Counted from the first letter of the stretch, positions 1 to 6,578 are shown. The stretch is 9,871 nt of DNA from Sphingomonadales bacterium (GCA_017302775.1 JAFLDC010000067.1:1-9871), one strand, 5' to 3'. Notes: generated by a model not told the origin, from the sequence alone. Translations and numbers: made by a program.

Positions 1-71
1 ACTTTCCAGATGCCTTTTTCGTATTCGATGATGTTGCCGGGACGAATGTCCACGCCGCTGATCTTGGCCAT
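1..71 (-). CDS. efp: Elongation factor P, N-terminal fragment (cut by window edge)
   Basis: Only the first 23 codons are inside the window; they read [20 protein letters not shown] then IWK. This matches the start of bacterial elongation factor P, whose N-terminal KOW-like domain begins with a conserved GxxIRPGN-type segment. EF-P binds the ribosome between the P and E sites and relieves stalling at polyproline stretches. The modified lysine loop (around residue 34 in the family) lies outside the window, so the modification type cannot be judged. The ATG at 71 is preceded on the minus strand by a GAGG Shine-Dalgarno about 6 nt upstream. A promoter candidate lies at 127-155. The gene is divergent from the exported-protein gene that starts at 193. 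Confidence 0.93.
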   Translation of the reverse strand, partial: MAKISGVDIRPGNIIEYEKGIWK

Positions 72-126
72 GAATGCCTCTTCAAGGATGAGAAAGAGCC
101 CGACGCACTGCGCCGGAAGGTCCGCG

Positions 127-155
127 CCCATAACGCGGTGCGGCGTGCGGGGCAA
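127..155 (-). promoter_or_regulatory. Candidate housekeeping promoter of efp
   Basis: On the minus strand, TTGCCC (150-155) is separated by 17 bp from TATGGG (127-132). The predicted start would leave a leader of roughly 50 nt before the efp ATG. The same arrangement, CCTTGC then 19 nt then TATGGGCGCG, occurs before fda at 5521-5549. Matches to the E. coli sigma-70 hexamers are partial. The layout is closer to the alphaproteobacterial (Caulobacter-type) form, TTG-rich -35 and GCTAN-type -10. Inferred from pattern only. Confidence 0.42.
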
Positions 156-192
156 GGTGGCGCGTTCGCTTCAGCAGTGTTAGGATCGTGGA

Positions 193-633
193 ATGTACAG
201 ATCAGCCGTCATTGCCGTCGTCCTCACATTTGCCGCAAGCACCGCCCTTGCCGTGCCCGGCGGGCCCATCGATACGCTGCTGCCGGCGAGTTATGTTTGC
301 GAAATGCCGGGTGATGCCACGGCCGCAGCCGGCTATCGCGTGCCCGGGGAGGATTTCTCGATCTCCAACTCCACCAGCTATGCAACGCCGGAAGGGCGAG
401 GCACCTATCTGCTAATTGGCGACCGCCTGACCCTGACCAGCGGCCCCAAAAAAGGGAACAAATATCATCGGATAAGTGACAGCTTCCTGCGCAAGCTTGG
501 CCCTGACGACGAGGATACCGCGCTCCGCTGTGTGCGCAGGGTGCTGAACAATTCAGGCGGTGCAAGCTGCGCTGCTGCCGAAGGGCCGCAACAGGCAGGC
601 TGCACCCCTGAGGCACCATTGGCGGCCGGCTAG
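193..633 (+). CDS. Small exported protein of unknown function
   Basis: This 146-residue protein has a clear Sec signal peptide: a short basic start (MYR), a hydrophobic core to about residue 17, and a likely signal peptidase I site after ALA at residue 20. The mature part is about 126 residues with no membrane segment. It contains a YVCEMPGDA segment near residue 34, a GDRLTLTSGPKKG stretch near residues 76-88 and an RCVRRVLNN stretch near residue 112. It has four cysteines after cleavage, so disulfides in the periplasm are possible. I recognise no named domain; similar proteins beside efp in sphingomonads are my recollection, not something checked here. The ATG at 193 has an AGGA Shine-Dalgarno at 182-185. 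The gene is divergent from efp, and its stop overlaps the stop of the convergent transporter gene by 4 bp. Confidence 0.72.
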   Translation: MYRSAVIAVVLTFAASTALAVPGGPIDTLLPASYVCEMPGDATAAAGYRVPGEDFSISNSTSYATPEGRGTYLLIGDRLTLTSGPKKGNKYHRISDSFLRKLGPDDEDTALRCVRRVLNNSGGASCAAAEGPQQAGCTPEAPLAAG

Positions 634-2561
634 CCAGTTGCAGAAGCCTGGCGCGTCCAGCGATAGAGCCAGTACAGAGCTGCGGCAAATGTGAGCAAAC
701 CCAGCGCGTCAGCCCAGGGGTTTTCGCCCAGAACTGCCAAGGCTTCGGGGCTGCCGGTGGCGGCTGCGATGCCGGCGAAGGCCACGCCGAACAGGCTCTC
801 GCCAACGATGAGCCCCGTCGCCGCCAGCACGCCCATTCGTTCGGCAAAGGCCGGATCGGCCTGACGCGACGCCCAGCGATTATACAAGTGCCCGGTGATG
901 GCGCCGATCGGGATCAGCAGGGTCAGACTCATCGGCAGATAAATTCCCATGCCCACTGCCAGCGGCGGCAGGCTGCGCGATCCGGTCCGGCGCAGCAGCT
1001 CGTCCGCTACGATCACGGCCGCGCCGATCCCCGCGCCCAGTCCGATCAGTCCCCAATCGAGGTTTCCGCCCAGCACGCCTTGGGCAATTGCCGTAATCAG
1101 TGCGGCTTGCGGGGCCGCAAGGGCATCCTCCCCAGCGCCGGGTGCGCCCTGGAACCCGAAGGTGGAGTTCAGCAGATCAAGGATGGGCGGAATCACCAGC
1201 GCCCCGAACACAACGCCCAGCACCAGCGCAATCTGCTGCCGCCACGGGGTTGCGCCGACAAGCTGTCCGGTCTTGAGGTCTTGCAGGTTGTCGTTCGAAA
1301 TCGTCGCGATGCCGAACACGATTGCCGTCACGAACAAGGCGAAGGCGACCAGCGCCTTGGTTGCCGCTTCATCGCCACCCTGCCCGAAGATCGCCACCAG
1401 CAGCAGCGAAATACCCAGGCTGGCGAGAATGCCGACCCCGGAAATCGGACTGTTGGAGGCCCCGATCAGGCCCGCCATATAGCCGCAGACCGAGGCGATC
1501 ACGATGCCTGCGAAAAGGACATAGAGGATCGACAGGGCGATCGTTGAGCCCATTGCTGCCGCGATCGGTCCGCCCGCAGCGAAGCCGGCCAGCAGGACGG
1601 CTATCGGCAGCATCGCCAGCAGGATGGTTCCGCCAACCACGCCAATCGGCAGGTCGCGTTCGGTAATATCAAGCTCGGCCCCTGCACCGGCCTTGCGTTG
1701 ACGGGCGGCGGCCAGCGCCCCGGCGATGCCTTTGGCAATTGGCCCCAGCATCTTGAGGAGGGTCCAGATCGCAGCGACGCCAATCGTTCCGGCCCCGACA
1801 AAGCGCACTTTCTGCCGGAACGTGGTGGACACAAAATCGCCCAGTTCGGTCCCGACCGGAGGGCCGCCAGCCGTAAAGTGCGGCAGCAGCACGAGCCAGC
1901 CAATGAACAGGCCGACCAGCATGGCAATACCGACCGCAACCCCGACCAGATGGCCCACCCCGATCAGGGCCAGCGAGAAACTGGTCGAGAAACTGGTCGC
2001 GCCGCCCGCGAACTTTGTCGTGGTCGCGGCTTCCTCCGCCACGATTTTCATCTTGGCAAGCAGCGTATAACCGGCCGAAAGGGCCGAACCGAGCACGATC
2101 GCAGCCAAGCCTTTGCGGTTTTCCTCAGCCCCGCCCACGCCGGCGCCCACTTTCAAGACCTCGGCAGCAGCCACACCTTCCGGATAGGGCAGATCAGATC
2201 CGGTCACCAACGCACGGCGCAGCGGTACCGAATACATCACCCCCAAGATGCCGCCGACTGCGATGACCGCAACAGACTGCCAATAGGGAAAGCCGGTCCA
2301 CCACCCGATCATAATCAATCCCGGCAGCACGAATATGATCGCCGACAGCGTCCCCGCCGCCGAGGCGATGGTCTGGACGATGTTGTTTTCCTGGATCGTG
2401 CTATCCGAAAATGCCTTGAGCAGCGCCATGGAGATAACGGCTGCAGGGATCGAGGTCGCAAAGGTCAGCCCGATCTTGAGGCCAAGGTAAACGTTAGCCG
2501 CCGTGAACAACACGGTCAGCAATGCGCCAAGCACGATGCCCCTGATGGTGAGTTCACGCAT
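630..2561 (-). CDS. OPT-family oligopeptide-type transporter
   Basis: The 643-residue product is almost entirely hydrophobic, with about 14-16 likely transmembrane helices, and belongs to the OPT (oligopeptide transporter) superfamily of inner-membrane proton-coupled carriers. Family features visible are NVYLGLKIGLTFATSIPAA at residues 23-41, DLPYPEG at 123-129, SNSPISGVGI at 369-378, NLQDLKTGQLVGATPWR at 425-441 and LPPLAVGMGIYLP at 531-543. A longer hydrophilic stretch at about 280-306 looks like a cytoplasmic loop. Members carry small peptides or metal-chelate complexes; the substrate here cannot be read from the sequence. I chose the ATG at 2561 because AGGGGA lies 6 nt upstream (2568-2573); the in-frame TTG at 2588 has no such support. 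The gene lies 120 bp downstream of thiE with its own promoter candidate, and its stop codon overlaps that of the convergent gene at 193-633. Confidence 0.93.
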   Translation of the reverse strand: MRELTIRGIVLGALLTVLFTAANVYLGLKIGLTFATSIPAAVISMALLKAFSDSTIQENNIVQTIASAAGTLSAIIFVLPGLIMIGWWTGFPYWQSVAVIAVGGILGVMYSVPLRRALVTGSDLPYPEGVAAAEVLKVGAGVGGAEENRKGLAAIVLGSALSAGYTLLAKMKIVAEEAATTTKFAGGATSFSTSFSLALIGVGHLVGVAVGIAMLVGLFIGWLVLLPHFTAGGPPVGTELGDFVSTTFRQKVRFVGAGTIGVAAIWTLLKMLGPIAKGIAGALAAARQRKAGAGAELDITERDLPIGVVGGTILLAMLPIAVLLAGFAAGGPIAAAMGSTIALSILYVLFAGIVIASVCGYMAGLIGASNSPISGVGILASLGISLLLVAIFGQGGDEAATKALVAFALFVTAIVFGIATISNDNLQDLKTGQLVGATPWRQQIALVLGVVFGALVIPPILDLLNSTFGFQGAPGAGEDALAAPQAALITAIAQGVLGGNLDWGLIGLGAGIGAAVIVADELLRRTGSRSLPPLAVGMGIYLPMSLTLLIPIGAITGHLYNRWASRQADPAFAERMGVLAATGLIVGESLFGVAFAGIAAATGSPEALAVLGENPWADALGLLTFAAALYWLYRWTRQASATG

Positions 2562-2597
2562 TGCATTTCCCCTGAGCGCCAAAAACAAGGCAGGTGA

Positions 2598-2628
2598 ATT
2601 CTATCTCGATGGAACCGCGAACCGGTTC
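2598..2628 (-). promoter_or_regulatory. Candidate promoter and palindromic operator of the OPT transporter gene
   Basis: On the minus strand TAGAAT (2598-2603) matches the -10 consensus TATAAT at five of six bases and would place the transcript start about 30 nt before the ATG at 2561. No TTGACA-like -35 exists at the right distance. Instead a perfect 10-bp palindrome, GAACCGGTTC (2619-2628), covers the -35 position, and its half-site GAACC recurs on the plus strand at 2612-2616. This is compatible with a regulator-dependent promoter, by inference only. Confidence 0.33.
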
Positions 2629-2652
2629 AGCGACACGGTTGGCACAGATCAA

Positions 2653-2669
2653 ACGCATAGGAAATGCGT
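2653..2669 (-). terminator. Weak hairpin after thiE, possible terminator
   Basis: On the minus strand a perfect 6-bp stem (ACGCAT/ATGCGT) with a 5-nt loop begins 12 nt after the thiE stop codon. It is followed only by TTGATC rather than a real U-tract. It could be a weak or Rho-assisted end for the thiE transcript, or chance. Confidence 0.28.
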
Positions 2670-2681
2670 GACTGGCAAATG

Positions 2682-3302
2682 TTACCCAGCGGCGTCAATG
2701 GCATGGTGAAAAGCCTGTACCGCAGCCACTTCGTCGCCGCCCCAGACTGCAGCGGAAACCGCCAGAAAATCAGCGCCTGCCTGAACCAGAGGGCCGCAAT
2801 TGTCCGGCGATATCCCGCCAATCGCCACACAGGGAATTTCGAACAGGTTTTGCCACCAGTTCAGCAAATCCGGTTCAGCCACATGGCTGGTCTGCTTGGT
2901 CGTGGTCGGAAAGAACGCTCCGAAGGCAACATAGTCTGCACCGGCTTCCCCCGCCTCCATCGCCAGATGACGGCTGTTGTGACAGGTTACCCCGATCTGG
3001 GCGTCGCGGCCAAGCCGCTGCCGGGCATCCTCCACCGTGCCGTCATCCTGGCCCAGGTGAACACCGTCGGCGCCAAGCCGTTTGGCCAGAGCGATTGAAT
3101 CATTGACGATGAACGCCACATCACGGCTGGCGCAGATCGCCTGCAAGGGTTCGGCCAGACGTGCCGCCTGGTGCTCGTCCTGATCCTTCACACGAAACTG
3201 GAACGCCGCCACCGGTCCTGCGTCAAGCGCGCGAGCCAGCCGATCCGGGAAGGAGCCGGCAACATCGAGGGGGGAGATCAGGTATAGCTGGCATTGAGTC
3301 AT
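2682..3302 (-). CDS. thiE: Thiamine phosphate synthase
   Basis: The enzyme joins the pyrimidine (HMP-PP) and thiazole (HET-P) halves of vitamin B1 to give thiamine phosphate in the cytoplasm. The 206-residue product has the usual TIM-barrel length and motif order: FQFRVK at residues 34-39 (family QLRxK), FIVND at 65-69, DGVHLGQDD at 79-87, IGVTCHNS at 103-110 (family IGxSxH), [10 protein letters not shown] at 127-136 and [10 protein letters not shown] at 159-168, ending with a phosphate-binding AVSAA segment near 181. T106-C107 where many homologues have Ser-Thr is a mild deviation. I prefer the ATG at 3302, because the protein then starts directly at the first strand (QLYLIS); an in-frame start at 3353 would add 17 unlikely residues. 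The Shine-Dalgarno is poor. The gene is divergent from the exported-protein gene at 3381 and I see no TPP riboswitch in the 78-bp gap. Confidence 0.93.
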   Translation of the reverse strand: MTQCQLYLISPLDVAGSFPDRLARALDAGPVAAFQFRVKDQDEHQAARLAEPLQAICASRDVAFIVNDSIALAKRLGADGVHLGQDDGTVEDARQRLGRDAQIGVTCHNSRHLAMEAGEAGADYVAFGAFFPTTTKQTSHVAEPDLLNWWQNLFEIPCVAIGGISPDNCGPLVQAGADFLAVSAAVWGGDEVAAVQAFHHAIDAAG

Positions 3303-3380
3303 GGCTGGCGCTCTACTCTGCGCGGGCGGGAAGGCCAAGCGTTCGGATGGCATTCACAATCCGCATCCTAGCCTGCCTGC

Positions 3381-4091
3381 ATGAGAGCTTCTATTATTCT
3401 GACATTGGTCCTCGCTGCGCCCGCCGCCGGATACGCGACAGAGACCGACACGCAATGGATGACCGGCGGCCTTGGCGATACCATTGCAGTAGGCGAAGAT
3501 CTGGTGGTCATTCCGCTGGCGGTGCTGGAAGACAGCCGCTACCCGGCGGAGGTCGATTGTGTGCAGTCGGGAGATTTCGTCCTCAAGGTGGCGGTACAAA
3601 AACGCGCCGAGCGTGGAACCCTTTATCGCTCGCTCGGTAAATATACGGTGGCGCTTCAGTCGCCGGTGCCAGTCGATGGTGGCAGCCTGGCGCTGACCAG
3701 GGTAACACCGCCGCGTTCGTTGCACGGGCCGAAAATCAAGAACTACCAGTTCACGCTCGGCTTCAATCCCTGGGTAAGCAGTGATGGCGCGGTAGCTGCA
3801 AGATTGGGCCAGACCGTTGATGTCGGTGGTCCCAAAGTCACCCCGCTTCGCGTGCTGAGCGATGGCCGATGCCGGCAGGGAAGGCATTGCCGGTGGGAGG
3901 GACGGATCAAAGTCGAAGTGCGGATTGACCTGGGTTCCAGGTCCGAAATCCGGACACTCAGCAACGATTCGGCGTTGCCGGTTGCCGACGGACAACTTGA
4001 GCTGGTCCGGACCAGACCGCGCCCACCGGCCAGCGGCAGGATCGACCCAGCGAGCTATGTCTTTTCGCTGCGCTTCAGAGGGGGGCTGTAG
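3381..4091 (+). CDS. Exported protein with two copies of an uncharacterised repeat domain
   Basis: The product has 236 residues and starts with a likely Sec signal peptide (hydrophobic residues 4-18, probable cleavage near residue 19-20). The rest is made of two related domains, about residues 31-128 and 142-233. Both follow the pattern LGxT, then VG, then PLxVLxDxR, then a cysteine and glycine loop, then a V-rich strand, a GxLxL segment and a final Y-x-F-x-L-x-F. The second copy has DGRCRQGRHC followed by WEG; many uncharacterised bacterial exported proteins carry a DSRCPxxxxCxWxG-like loop of this type. The first copy has DSRYPAEVDC, so its first cysteine is replaced by tyrosine. The second domain closely resembles the next gene's product. 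Function is unknown; a periplasmic or envelope location is inferred. The Shine-Dalgarno is weak. The stop TAG directly abuts the next gene's ATG. Confidence 0.72.
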   Translation: MRASIILTLVLAAPAAGYATETDTQWMTGGLGDTIAVGEDLVVIPLAVLEDSRYPAEVDCVQSGDFVLKVAVQKRAERGTLYRSLGKYTVALQSPVPVDGGSLALTRVTPPRSLHGPKIKNYQFTLGFNPWVSSDGAVAARLGQTVDVGGPKVTPLRVLSDGRCRQGRHCRWEGRIKVEVRIDLGSRSEIRTLSNDSALPVADGQLELVRTRPRPPASGRIDPASYVFSLRFRGGL

Positions 4092-4592
4092 ATGTTCACG
4101 AACCACGGATACCGCGCTGGGGTTGGTGCCGGGTGCGCAGCAGCGGTGGCGCTCTTTTGTCTGGGGCTGCCCCCCGCCTTGTCGGCGCAGCCCCAAGCGT
4201 CGGTTCCCAGCCTCCAGACTGCGCCAAGTGCGCCCCCCATCACCCGCCCCTGGCCCAGTGCGACCGTCCGTCTTGGGCAAATGATCGAGCTTGAAGGGGT
4301 CCGCATTACACCGCTCCAAGTGATATCAGACCAGCGTATGGGCTGCGTGACCCCCCCCGGCGAATTGCCACAACGACTGTGCACCGTTCACGGCTGGCTG
4401 GAACTGAGTATTCTGATCGAACAATCGGGCCGCAAGAGCACGGCTACGCTCCGGGAAATGACAGCGCTGAAACTGCGGAACGGAGTCATGCTGGGATTTA
4501 TTGCCCGCCCGGCCCGAGCCCCGGCTGATCCCACGGAATACAGCTTTGAATTTATCGTCTGGCCCCAGTCCGCGGACGGCCCGTTCCGTTAG
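4092..4592 (+). CDS. Exported single-domain paralogue of the preceding protein
   Basis: The product has 166 residues: a long signal peptide (hydrophobic core about residues 12-28, likely cleavage after ALSA at residue 32), a Pro/Ala/Ser-rich linker (33-58), then one domain (61-157) homologous to both domains of the gene upstream. The match runs from LGQMIELEGVRITPLQVISD to the EYSFEF end. Here the cysteine loop is enlarged: Cys85 and Cys97 are 11 residues apart against 5 in the second upstream domain. The insertion is encoded partly by a run of eight C bases (4351-4358). The gene follows its neighbour with no gap (TAG then ATG) and has a strong purine-rich site, AGAGGGGGG, just upstream, so coupled translation is likely. 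Its stop overlaps the convergent fda stop by 4 bp. Function unknown. Confidence 0.72.
   Translation: MFTNHGYRAGVGAGCAAAVALFCLGLPPALSAQPQASVPSLQTAPSAPPITRPWPSATVRLGQMIELEGVRITPLQVISDQRMGCVTPPGELPQRLCTVHGWLELSILIEQSGRKSTATLREMTALKLRNGVMLGFIARPARAPADPTEYSFEFIVWPQSADGPFR
4351..4358 (+). repeat. Homopolymer tract of eight C
   Basis: A run of eight C bases falls inside the exported-protein gene at 4092-4592, encoding Thr-Pro-Pro of the enlarged cysteine loop (residues about 87-89). Slippage by one base would truncate or scramble the last 80 residues. Confidence 0.9.
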
Positions 4593-5479
4593 GCAGCCTT
4601 TACGGTCGATCCAATGTAGATCGCGTCGATCGCCTCACCCAGCGCCGCGTCGAACTGTGCATCGGTCATCTGCGAGCGCAGGTCTTCCAACAGCGCCCGG
4701 CTGAAGCTGGCAATAATCCCGGTGTTCTTCGACAGTTCGACGCAAGCCTCCGGGCGTTTGTAACCGCCGGACAGCGCTACCACCCGCAAAACCTTGGGGT
4801 GGCTGGTCAGCGGATCGAACGTGCCTGGTACCACCGGCAGCGACAGCTTGAGCATGACCTGCTGATCCATGCCTTCCAGGTTCTTGAGAATCTCCGCCAG
4901 CATGATCTGATCGCATTCAACACGGGTATCGCTCTTGATGTTGATCTCCGGCTCCAGCATCGGCATCATCCCGTGGCTGAGTACCTGGCGGCCAACCTCG
5001 AACTGCTGCGCGACGATCGCCGCAATCCCTTCTGCGTTGGCCGAATTGATGACCGAGCGTTCTTTGGTGCCATAAACGCCGAGCGCCTTTGACCGGCTGA
5101 GCAGCGCATCCAATTCAGGCATCGGCTTCATCAGCTGAACGCCGTTGACCTCGTCCTCAAGACCCTTGTCGATCTTGATGAACGGAACAACGCCTTTGGC
5201 GATCAGCGCTTGCGGGGTCGGCACGCCATCGACCGTGCCGTCCATCGTACGTTCGAACAGGATCGCACCGATAACCTTGCTGCCGTCAAACGCTTTTGAT
5301 CGGATGATACGGGCGCGCATTTCATGGATCAGCCCGAACATCTCTTCATCGTTTGCCCACGCCCCGGCTTCGATCCCATAGCCTGCCAGCGCCTTGGGCG
5401 TCGAACCGCCGGATTGATCGAGCGCGGCGATGAAGCCCTTACCGGCGGCCATCTTGGCGGTCATGTCGGCTGTGTTCAT
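4589..5479 (-). CDS. fda: Class I fructose-bisphosphate aldolase
   Basis: The enzyme reversibly splits fructose-1,6-bisphosphate into glyceraldehyde-3-phosphate and dihydroxyacetone phosphate through a Schiff base and needs no metal. The product aligns by eye along its whole length with the Staphylococcus aureus class I aldolase and has the same 296-residue length. Key segments are GKGFIAALDQSGGSTPKAL (13-31), GAILFERTMD (71-80), VVPFIKIDKGL (97-107), EPEINI (176-181), VMLKLSLP with the Schiff-base lysine K211, and LSGGY (236-240) for phosphate binding. I chose the ATG at 5479 because AGGA lies at 5490-5493 and the length then matches the family; the ATG at 5503 adds eight residues without a ribosome site. 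A promoter candidate and an inverted repeat lie upstream. It is last in the tkt-gap-pgk-DUF481-fda series, and its TAA overlaps the stop of the convergent gene. Confidence 0.96.
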   Translation of the reverse strand: MNTADMTAKMAAGKGFIAALDQSGGSTPKALAGYGIEAGAWANDEEMFGLIHEMRARIIRSKAFDGSKVIGAILFERTMDGTVDGVPTPQALIAKGVVPFIKIDKGLEDEVNGVQLMKPMPELDALLSRSKALGVYGTKERSVINSANAEGIAAIVAQQFEVGRQVLSHGMMPMLEPEINIKSDTRVECDQIMLAEILKNLEGMDQQVMLKLSLPVVPGTFDPLTSHPKVLRVVALSGGYKRPEACVELSKNTGIIASFSRALLEDLRSQMTDAQFDAALGEAIDAIYIGSTVKAA

Positions 5480-5520
5480 GAGAGCGGTATCCTGTTGCTG
5501 CATACGTATGTGACGACGCG

Positions 5521-5549
5521 CCCATAGCGAGTGGTGGTGCTGCCCGCAA
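5521..5549 (-). promoter_or_regulatory. Candidate housekeeping promoter of fda
   Basis: On the minus strand TTGCGG (5544-5549) and TATGGG (5521-5526) are 17 bp apart, with GCTATGGG fitting the alphaproteobacterial GCTAN-type -10. The wider pattern CCTTGC-N19-TATGGGCGCG is identical in spacing to that before efp. The predicted leader is about 35 nt, ending at the ATG at 5479. The elements lie within the inverted repeat at 5522-5571, so hairpin and promoter functions may interfere or be linked. Confidence 0.42.
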
Positions 5550-5571
5550 GGCGGCTCGCCACTCGCTATGG
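5522..5571 (-). repeat. Long inverted repeat between the DUF481 gene and fda, possible terminator
   Basis: The arms CCATAGCGAGTGG (5522-5534) and CCACTCGCTATGG (5559-5571) are perfect 13-bp inverted copies. Inside them, 5539-5544 and 5550-5555 can pair at five of six positions on the minus-strand transcript around a 5-nt loop. The hairpin starts 9 nt after the DUF481 stop codon, a typical place for a terminator. It is followed by GGCGCG and not by a U-tract, so intrinsic termination is unlikely. It could block 3' exonucleases, act with Rho, be a REP-like dispersed element, or serve as a DNA-level operator for the fda promoter. Confidence 0.7.
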
Positions 5572-5580
5572 TACGTTGCC

Positions 5581-6510
5581 CTAGAACCCGTAGACGAGAG
5601 TGATCCGCGACAGGGTATCGGTCTTCTTGATCCCGGCCGGGGGGCTGGTCTCATGATTGACCTGGTATGACAGCCGCGTAGAGAATGCCCCGCCCAGCTT
5701 GGCGTCAAGCGACGTCAGCGACACGAGCGAGGTGTTCCGTGAATCAACCAGGGCATCCAGCGATTGCTTGAATGTCAGGCTGTCGGAAATGCGCCAGTCA
5801 TAACGCACCGAGGCGAGACCTGTCAGGCGGCTCGTGGTGGTTCCGTCGATGAATTCAGTCCGCCGCCAGGCAGGCCCGGCCTTGACGTCCAGCGTCATCG
5901 CACTGGTATCAATCACCCGGTATCCGACCCCGCCCGACACCGACACCCGCTTGCTGTATCCCTGAAAGCGATCCCGCTCGTACTGGGCAAGACCAAAGAC
6001 GAACAGGCGGCCGTTGATCTTGAAATTGGGCTCGTAGGCAGCCACCAACTGGTTACGACTGGTGACGCCGTTTGACCGTTGGTAGTCGTTCAGCACGCGC
6101 AGGTTATGGCGCCAGCGCTGACCTTCCTTGGTCAGACTGATCCCGGCGGCAACCCCCACGGCATCCGAATTGCCCGTTGCCATGAATGCACCAAGCTGCC
6201 CCTCGCCCTTCCAGCCTGCCAGCAGACCGCGCTTACGTTCGAGTTCAGCGATCCGGGCCTGTTCGGCCTCGGCATCGCGCCGCGCCTTTCGCGCTGCCAG
6301 CGCCTTGTCGACCTCCGCCGCTGAGGCGGGTTCCGCGCGTTTGATGAATTTCGCAACGGCATCGACTTCGGCATCGCTGCCGGTTGCCAAGGCATCGTCG
6401 AGCATGGCGCGGTATTGTGGCGGAACCGGCACGGCAGGTACATCTTGTGCATTGGCGGCCACAGGGCACAGGACGACCATGGCTGAAACCAGCCAAACCA
6501 ACTTCTTCAT
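5581..6510 (-). CDS. DUF481 (YdiY-like) outer-membrane beta-barrel protein
   Basis: The 309-residue product has a Sec signal peptide (MKKLVWLVSAMVVLCPVAA, likely cleavage after ANA at residue 21). A helical, charged linker follows at about residues 60-97, rich in Ala, Arg and Glu and possibly coiled-coil. From about residue 98 to the end it alternates polar and hydrophobic residues as in an outer-membrane barrel. The barrel part (GQLGAFMATGNSD, NLRVLNDYQRSNG, GLAQYERDRF) resembles the DUF481 or salt-induced outer-membrane protein family. It ends in Tyr-Gly-Phe, and the terminal aromatic fits the Bam recognition signal. The biochemical role of the family is unknown. The ATG at 6510 is fixed by an excellent Shine-Dalgarno, AAGGAGG at 6517-6523. 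Its place between pgk and fda is unexpected for a glycolytic cluster. Confidence 0.9.
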   Translation of the reverse strand: MKKLVWLVSAMVVLCPVAANAQDVPAVPVPPQYRAMLDDALATGSDAEVDAVAKFIKRAEPASAAEVDKALAARKARRDAEAEQARIAELERKRGLLAGWKGEGQLGAFMATGNSDAVGVAAGISLTKEGQRWRHNLRVLNDYQRSNGVTSRNQLVAAYEPNFKINGRLFVFGLAQYERDRFQGYSKRVSVSGGVGYRVIDTSAMTLDVKAGPAWRRTEFIDGTTTSRLTGLASVRYDWRISDSLTFKQSLDALVDSRNTSLVSLTSLDAKLGGAFSTRLSYQVNHETSPPAGIKKTDTLSRITLVYGF

Positions 6511-6578
6511 AGCGACCCTCCTTGCCCAACCGCAGCCCAACTGCCGCCGATAAAGGCAATACTTGTCAACTATTTGAG

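Noticed and set aside
445..456. CCCCAAAAAAGGG as a programmed frameshift site in the exported-protein gene
   Set aside because: The in-frame codons are CCC AAA AAA GGG, which do not form an X-XXY-YYZ slippery heptamer, and no useful alternative frame follows.
3303..3380. Possible TPP riboswitch before thiE
   Set aside because: The gap is only 78 bp and contains no CTGAGA-type thi-box core on the minus strand.
5480..5503. Aldolase start at 5503
   Set aside because: It lacks a ribosome-binding site and adds eight residues absent from the family; the start at 5479 has AGGA upstream and gives the family length of 296.
5501..5510. Palindrome CATACGTATG as an operator in the fda leader
   Set aside because: It is only 10 bp and AT-simple, the flanks do not extend it, and there is no second copy.
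6564..6569. TTGACA on the minus strand upstream of the DUF481 gene as a -35 box
   Set aside because: The hexamer is perfect, but no -10-like sequence lies 16-18 bp downstream (CGGCAG at that position). A promoter may exist in the spacer but I cannot place it.
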